This document shows, piece after piece, positions 6,009 through 8,070 of a stretch of 8,070 nucleotides of DNA (position 1 is the stretch's first letter; every line of letters begins with the position of its first letter). The notes beneath the pieces were generated by a model. That model searched no databases and was not told the DNA's origin. It saw only the letters and a program-made list of their open reading frames with translations. The position numbers were made by a program, and so were the translations under genes. The stretch covers positions 1-8,070 of the forward strand of contig JBIQLO010000183.1 in assembly GCA_044464175.1 (NCBI GenBank), given 5' to 3'. Source of the DNA: JBIQLO01 sp044464175 (GTDB taxonomy: Bacteria; Planctomycetota; Phycisphaerae; Tepidisphaerales; Tepidisphaeraceae).

Positions 6009-6020
6009 CCGCAGAGACAC
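6009..6020. repeat. CCGCAGAGACAC repeat, copy 2
   Basis: Exact second copy of the 12-mer at 4372-4383, here in the leader region upstream of pyrC. Both copies lie on the same strand and each is in an intergenic gap. Confidence 0.5.
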
Positions 6021-6073
6021 CGGGAACGGGGACCATTCCTTTTGCGGAAGGTTCCGGCAGCTCATCGCCGCCG

Positions 6074-6102
6074 ATTATATCCCCCCCTCCTGCCCTTTGC
6101 AC
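6074..6102 (-). promoter_or_regulatory. Candidate pyrC promoter
   Basis: On the minus strand a perfect TATAAT lies at 6079-6074. At 17-base spacing the -35 is GTGCAA (6102-6097), matching TTGACA at only three positions. Transcription would begin near 6067, leaving a leader of about 120 bases with an imperfect hairpin (6029-6054) and the hairpin at 5959-5974. It starts just after the sulfatase stop (6109), so pyrC can be expressed apart from the sulfatase. Confidence 0.45.
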
Positions 6103-6108
6103 GGCCGC

Positions 6109-7560
6109 TCAATGCAGCGGTTTATCCCCATACTTGCGCTGCAGGCGATCCAGTTCCTCATGCAATTCCCGCTGCACCTGTGCATATTCCGCCTGCCCGT
6201 ACACGTTCCGCAGCTCGTTCGGGTCTTTTTGCAGGTCGAACAGCTCCCAGTAAGGCCGCACCCCCGTCTCCACCGGTTCGCCCTCCTGCGTCCCCAGCCC
6301 GTCGCAGTAGTAGTAGATCAGCTTATGCGTATGCGTCCGCACGCCGTAATGGCTGCTGGTGCGGTGGCTCGCATCGCCATTCAGCCAGTAGCGGTAATAG
6401 AGGCTCCGCTGCCAGTCCTCCGGCGTCCGTCCCTCAAGCATCGCCCGCCCGCTCACCCCCTGCATCTCGTCCGGCGCTTCCACCCCCGCATAATCCAGAA
6501 ACGTCTGGGCAAAGTCCGTATTCGTCAGCATCTCCCCCACCCCCCGCCCGGCCGCCAGCGCCCGCGGGTACCGCATTAGAAACGGCATCCGCAGCGAATG
6601 TTCATAGATGAACCGCTTGTCATACCAGCCATGGTCCCCCAGGAAAAATCCCTGGTCGCTGGTGTAGACCACGATCGTATCCTCCGCCAGTCCCTTCTCA
6701 TCCAGCCAGTCCAGAAGCCGCCCCACCGACGCATCCACACTCGCCACGCAGCGCAGATAATCCTTGATATACCGCTGATAGCACCAGCTCGCCCGCTCCG
6801 CATCGCTCAAACCCGCCGGAACCGGCGCTTTCAAATCCCGCTCCGTCAGGTCGCGCCCCACCCGCATCGCCGCCGCCGCGGCCGCCGGACGCGTCGCGTA
6901 ATCATCAAAAAACGTCTCCGGTTCAGGAATGGTCTCCCCCTCATACAGATGCCTGTACTTCTCCCCCACCGTCCACGGCCGATGCGGCGCTTTGTGATGC
7001 ACGCACAGGAAAAACGGCCTGGCCCCATCCCATTCATCGTCGAGCCATCGCAGCGACAAGTCCGTCAGCACATCGCTGACGTACCCCTTGTACTCGATAT
7101 CCCCCTGGGGCGTGACCAAAACCGGATCCTCATACCGCCCATGCCCCGGCAGCACGGCATACTGATCAAAGCCCGCCGGATCGGCCGGCACGGCCCCCGG
7201 CCCGCGGTTGTCGCGCGCGTTGCAATTGTTGGTCACCCCATGCCCCAAATGCCACTTGCCAAAAATCGCCGTCTGATACCCCCCCGCCTGCAGCAACTTC
7301 TGCACCTGCGCCCCCCGCCGGTTGTCCAGCGCCTCCCACGCCCGCACGCCGGTTACATGCCCATACTGCCCGGTCAAAATCGTCGCCCGGCTGGGCGTGC
7401 AGATCGCGTTGGTGCAGAAACAATTCTCCAGCCGCACCCCGTCGGCGGCGATGCGGTCAATATTCGGTGTCCGATTGATAACGCTCCCATACGCCCCGAT
7501 CGCATGGGCCGCATGGTCGTCGCTCATGACAAACAAAATATTCGGTCGTCCGGCGCTCAT
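6109..7560 (-). CDS. Type I (formylglycine-dependent) sulfatase
   Basis: 483 residues from the ATG at 7560, chosen because GGAGG (7574-7570) lies nine bases upstream and because RPNILFVMSDDH, the normal sulfatase opening, begins at residue 5. Hydrolyses sulfate esters in the alkaline-phosphatase fold. Metal ligands D14/D15; CTPSRATILTG (54-64) has C54, the residue converted to formylglycine, with R58; GKWHLG (101-106) supplies K102 and H104; HHKAPH (188-193); SDQG (301-304) supplies D302 and Q303 at the metal; K315 in YDKR. No signal peptide is visible, so it may be cytoplasmic. The style (ICTPSRATILTGQY, FFLGDHGWYDKR, WELFDLQKDPNE) is that of glycan sulfatases annotated as N-acetylglucosamine-6-sulfatase or mucin-desulfating enzymes; substrate not assignable. 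The Cys-type site needs a maturation enzyme encoded elsewhere. Upstream of pyrC in the same direction, but pyrC appears to have its own promoter. Confidence 0.9.
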   Translation of the reverse strand: MSAGRPNILFVMSDDHAAHAIGAYGSVINRTPNIDRIAADGVRLENCFCTNAICTPSRATILTGQYGHVTGVRAWEALDNRRGAQVQKLLQAGGYQTAIFGKWHLGHGVTNNCNARDNRGPGAVPADPAGFDQYAVLPGHGRYEDPVLVTPQGDIEYKGYVSDVLTDLSLRWLDDEWDGARPFFLCVHHKAPHRPWTVGEKYRHLYEGETIPEPETFFDDYATRPAAAAAAMRVGRDLTERDLKAPVPAGLSDAERASWCYQRYIKDYLRCVASVDASVGRLLDWLDEKGLAEDTIVVYTSDQGFFLGDHGWYDKRFIYEHSLRMPFLMRYPRALAAGRGVGEMLTNTDFAQTFLDYAGVEAPDEMQGVSGRAMLEGRTPEDWQRSLYYRYWLNGDASHRTSSHYGVRTHTHKLIYYYCDGLGTQEGEPVETGVRPYWELFDLQKDPNELRNVYGQAEYAQVQRELHEELDRLQRKYGDKPLH

Positions 7561-7569
7561 ATGAAAATG

Positions 7570-7620
7570 CCTCCGCCAAAAGATGCCGCCGGATTGTACC
7601 GGTCCCCCGCCGGTTTTGAA
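7570..7620 (-). promoter_or_regulatory. Sulfatase promoter and Shine-Dalgarno
   Basis: On the minus strand TTCAAA (7620-7615) and TACAAT (7598-7593) are 16 bases apart, matching four and five of six sigma-70 consensus positions. GGAGG follows at 7574-7570, nine bases before the ATG at 7560, giving a leader of about 26 bases. ACCGG (7598-7602) and CCGGT (7610-7614) form a dyad filling the promoter spacer, a plausible operator position. Confidence 0.5.
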
Positions 7621-7657
7621 GGGACTGGCTTTCAAACGGCCGCCTCACCGTTCCGTC

Positions 7658-7804
7658 CCGCCAGTGCCCTCACTGGCGGAACGAAGCCCGGAGGCTTGGA
7701 ATCGGAAAAGAAAGTTTCCCGGGCCTCAGCCGCTGGACGGACATTCATCCCAATCGACGAGTTGGGAGGCCTGCCCCCAATTCCGCCAGTGAGGGCACTG
7801 GCGG
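7658..7804. repeat. Pair of 24-bp palindromic units in inverted orientation
   Basis: Bases 7658-7681 and 7781-7804 are exact reverse complements over 24 bases. Each unit is itself a hairpin: CCGCCAGTG and CACTGGCGG (nine pairs) around a four-base loop, CCCT on the left and AGGG on the right. The 99 bases between hold smaller dyads: AAGCC/GGCTT around 7684-7697, and a TTGGG (7762-7766) that can pair either with CCCAA at 7749-7753 or with CCCAA at 7776-7780. The block lies upstream of the sulfatase promoter, not in its leader. The layout resembles paired REP/BIME-type elements or a short non-autonomous mobile element; no flanking target duplication is obvious. Confidence 0.8.
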
Positions 7805-7829
7805 CACTGAGCGATTACGTCTGCCGACC

Positions 7830-7858
7830 TTGGCTTTCCCCTAACACAAGCCTATAGT
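7830..7858 (+). promoter_or_regulatory. Possible sigma-70-like promoter, plus strand
   Basis: TTGGCT (7830-7835) and TATAGT (7853-7858) are separated by exactly 17 bases; the -10 matches five of six consensus positions, the -35 three. It points toward the right edge, where no gene is visible within the window, so it may serve a short RNA or a gene beyond the edge, or be chance. Confidence 0.3.
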
Positions 7859-8037
7859 CCCCCATGCTTCATCCTCACCCTTCATCACGCCGCTCGAATC
7901 CACCCCGGCATCCCGTCATTCGCGCGACCAACGAACCCAAACGAACCAAACCCAAATCCCCCTTGGCGCTACCAAAAAGCCCGATTTCCCCCTCCCAACC
8001 CGATCCGCCTATTACCCAACAAACCCACCCCAGGAAC

Positions 8038-8058
8038 CAATAACAACGAACAAATAAC
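8038..8058. repeat. Degenerate copy of the AT-rich mot-operon repeat
   Basis: CAATAACAACGAACAAATAAC (21 bases, up to 8058) aligns with the reverse complement of 1558-1579 with two mismatches and one gap. Only a single arm is visible before the edge of the window; a partner arm may lie beyond it. Confidence 0.4.
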
Positions 8059-8070
8059 CCGCGCCCGCCC

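Larger units (their letters stand above)
7805..8070. other. Intergenic stretch without a convincing gene
   Basis: No coding signal is convincing. From 7859 to the edge the plus strand is strongly C-rich and G-poor: 25 G in 212 bases. Contents: a possible plus-strand promoter at 7830-7858, a short open frame 7864-8043 rich in Pro, Ser and Lys that looks like composition rather than a gene, a short direct repeat AACGAACC (7930-7937 and 7940-7947), and a degenerate copy of the mot-operon repeat at 8038-8058. Confidence 0.5.

Noticed and set aside
5925..6065. 46-codon minus-strand frame that could be a leader peptide for pyrC
   Set aside because: It overlaps the pyrC start, has no properly spaced Shine-Dalgarno and no run of regulatory codons or attenuator T-run.
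5945..6108. PyrR-type attenuator or pyrimidine riboswitch before pyrC
   Set aside because: No terminator hairpin with a T-run and no recognisable PyrR binding loop; only the short hairpin at 5959-5974 is seen.
7561..7635. 25-residue N-terminal extension of the sulfatase
   Set aside because: The added residues are not a signal peptide, they cross the candidate promoter, and a good Shine-Dalgarno (7574-7570) supports the start at 7560.
6598..7857. 419-codon open frame on the plus strand
   Set aside because: Antisense to the sulfatase and extending into the palindromic repeats; Arg/Pro-rich with no domain signature.
7864..8043. 59-codon Pro/Ser/Lys-rich frame after a promoter-like pair
   Set aside because: No ribosome binding site, no known motif, and the amino acids simply mirror the C- and A-rich composition; it ends inside the degenerate repeat.
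7636..8070. CRISPR array or tRNA in the long right-hand gap
   Set aside because: The repeats are two inverted palindromes rather than regularly spaced direct repeats, and no cloverleaf fold or tRNA signature was found.

Overview
The window looks like a chromosomal segment of a GC-rich Gram-negative bacterium. Planctomycetota (perhaps a Phycisphaerae-like lineage) is my best guess. The grounds are a type I sulfatase, a PIN-like DUF5615-type protein, a lone GlcD-type FAD oxidase, a protein with STN-like repeats, and stator genes whose MotB has a short N-terminus starting with a Cys pair. This rests on protein style only; no rRNA or other phylogenetic marker is present. The assignment is an inference of moderate confidence.

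Layout. Bases 1-639 (+) hold the C-terminal part of a protein with STN/secretin-like repeats that runs off the left edge. After a 128-base gap with two CCGATAA motifs come motA (768-1547) and motB (1626-2399), the two stator subunits of the flagellar motor. They are separated by an AT-rich, near-perfect 25-bp inverted repeat. A GC hairpin follows motB. A short convergent gene (2437-2802, -) encodes a PIN-like DUF5615-type protein. It diverges from glcD (2945-4366, +), an FAD-dependent 2-hydroxyacid dehydrogenase subunit, across a palindrome-rich gap. Convergent to glcD is a minus-strand pair: pyrC (dihydroorotase, 5944-4673), then a small gene (4647-4419) whose reading frame is broken by one extra base. 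A sulfatase (7560-6109, -) lies upstream of pyrC and has its own recognisable promoter and Shine-Dalgarno. The last ~435 bases (7636-8070) hold no convincing gene but contain a pair of mutually inverted 24-bp palindromes and, at the very end, a degenerate copy of the AT-rich repeat from the mot operon.

Functional picture. Only motA and motB clearly work together: MotA4-MotB2 forms the ion-driven stator. PyrC (pyrimidine synthesis), GlcD (2-hydroxyacid oxidation) and the sulfatase (desulfation of a sulfated glycan or ester) are separate metabolic units.

I found no convincing novel multi-gene system. The points most worth a second look are noncoding: the inverted repeat inside the mot operon, the paired palindromes upstream of the sulfatase, the twin sigma-28-like motifs, and the frameshift in the small gene after pyrC. 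Several very long open frames antisense to pyrC, the sulfatase and the mot genes are by-products of high GC content.
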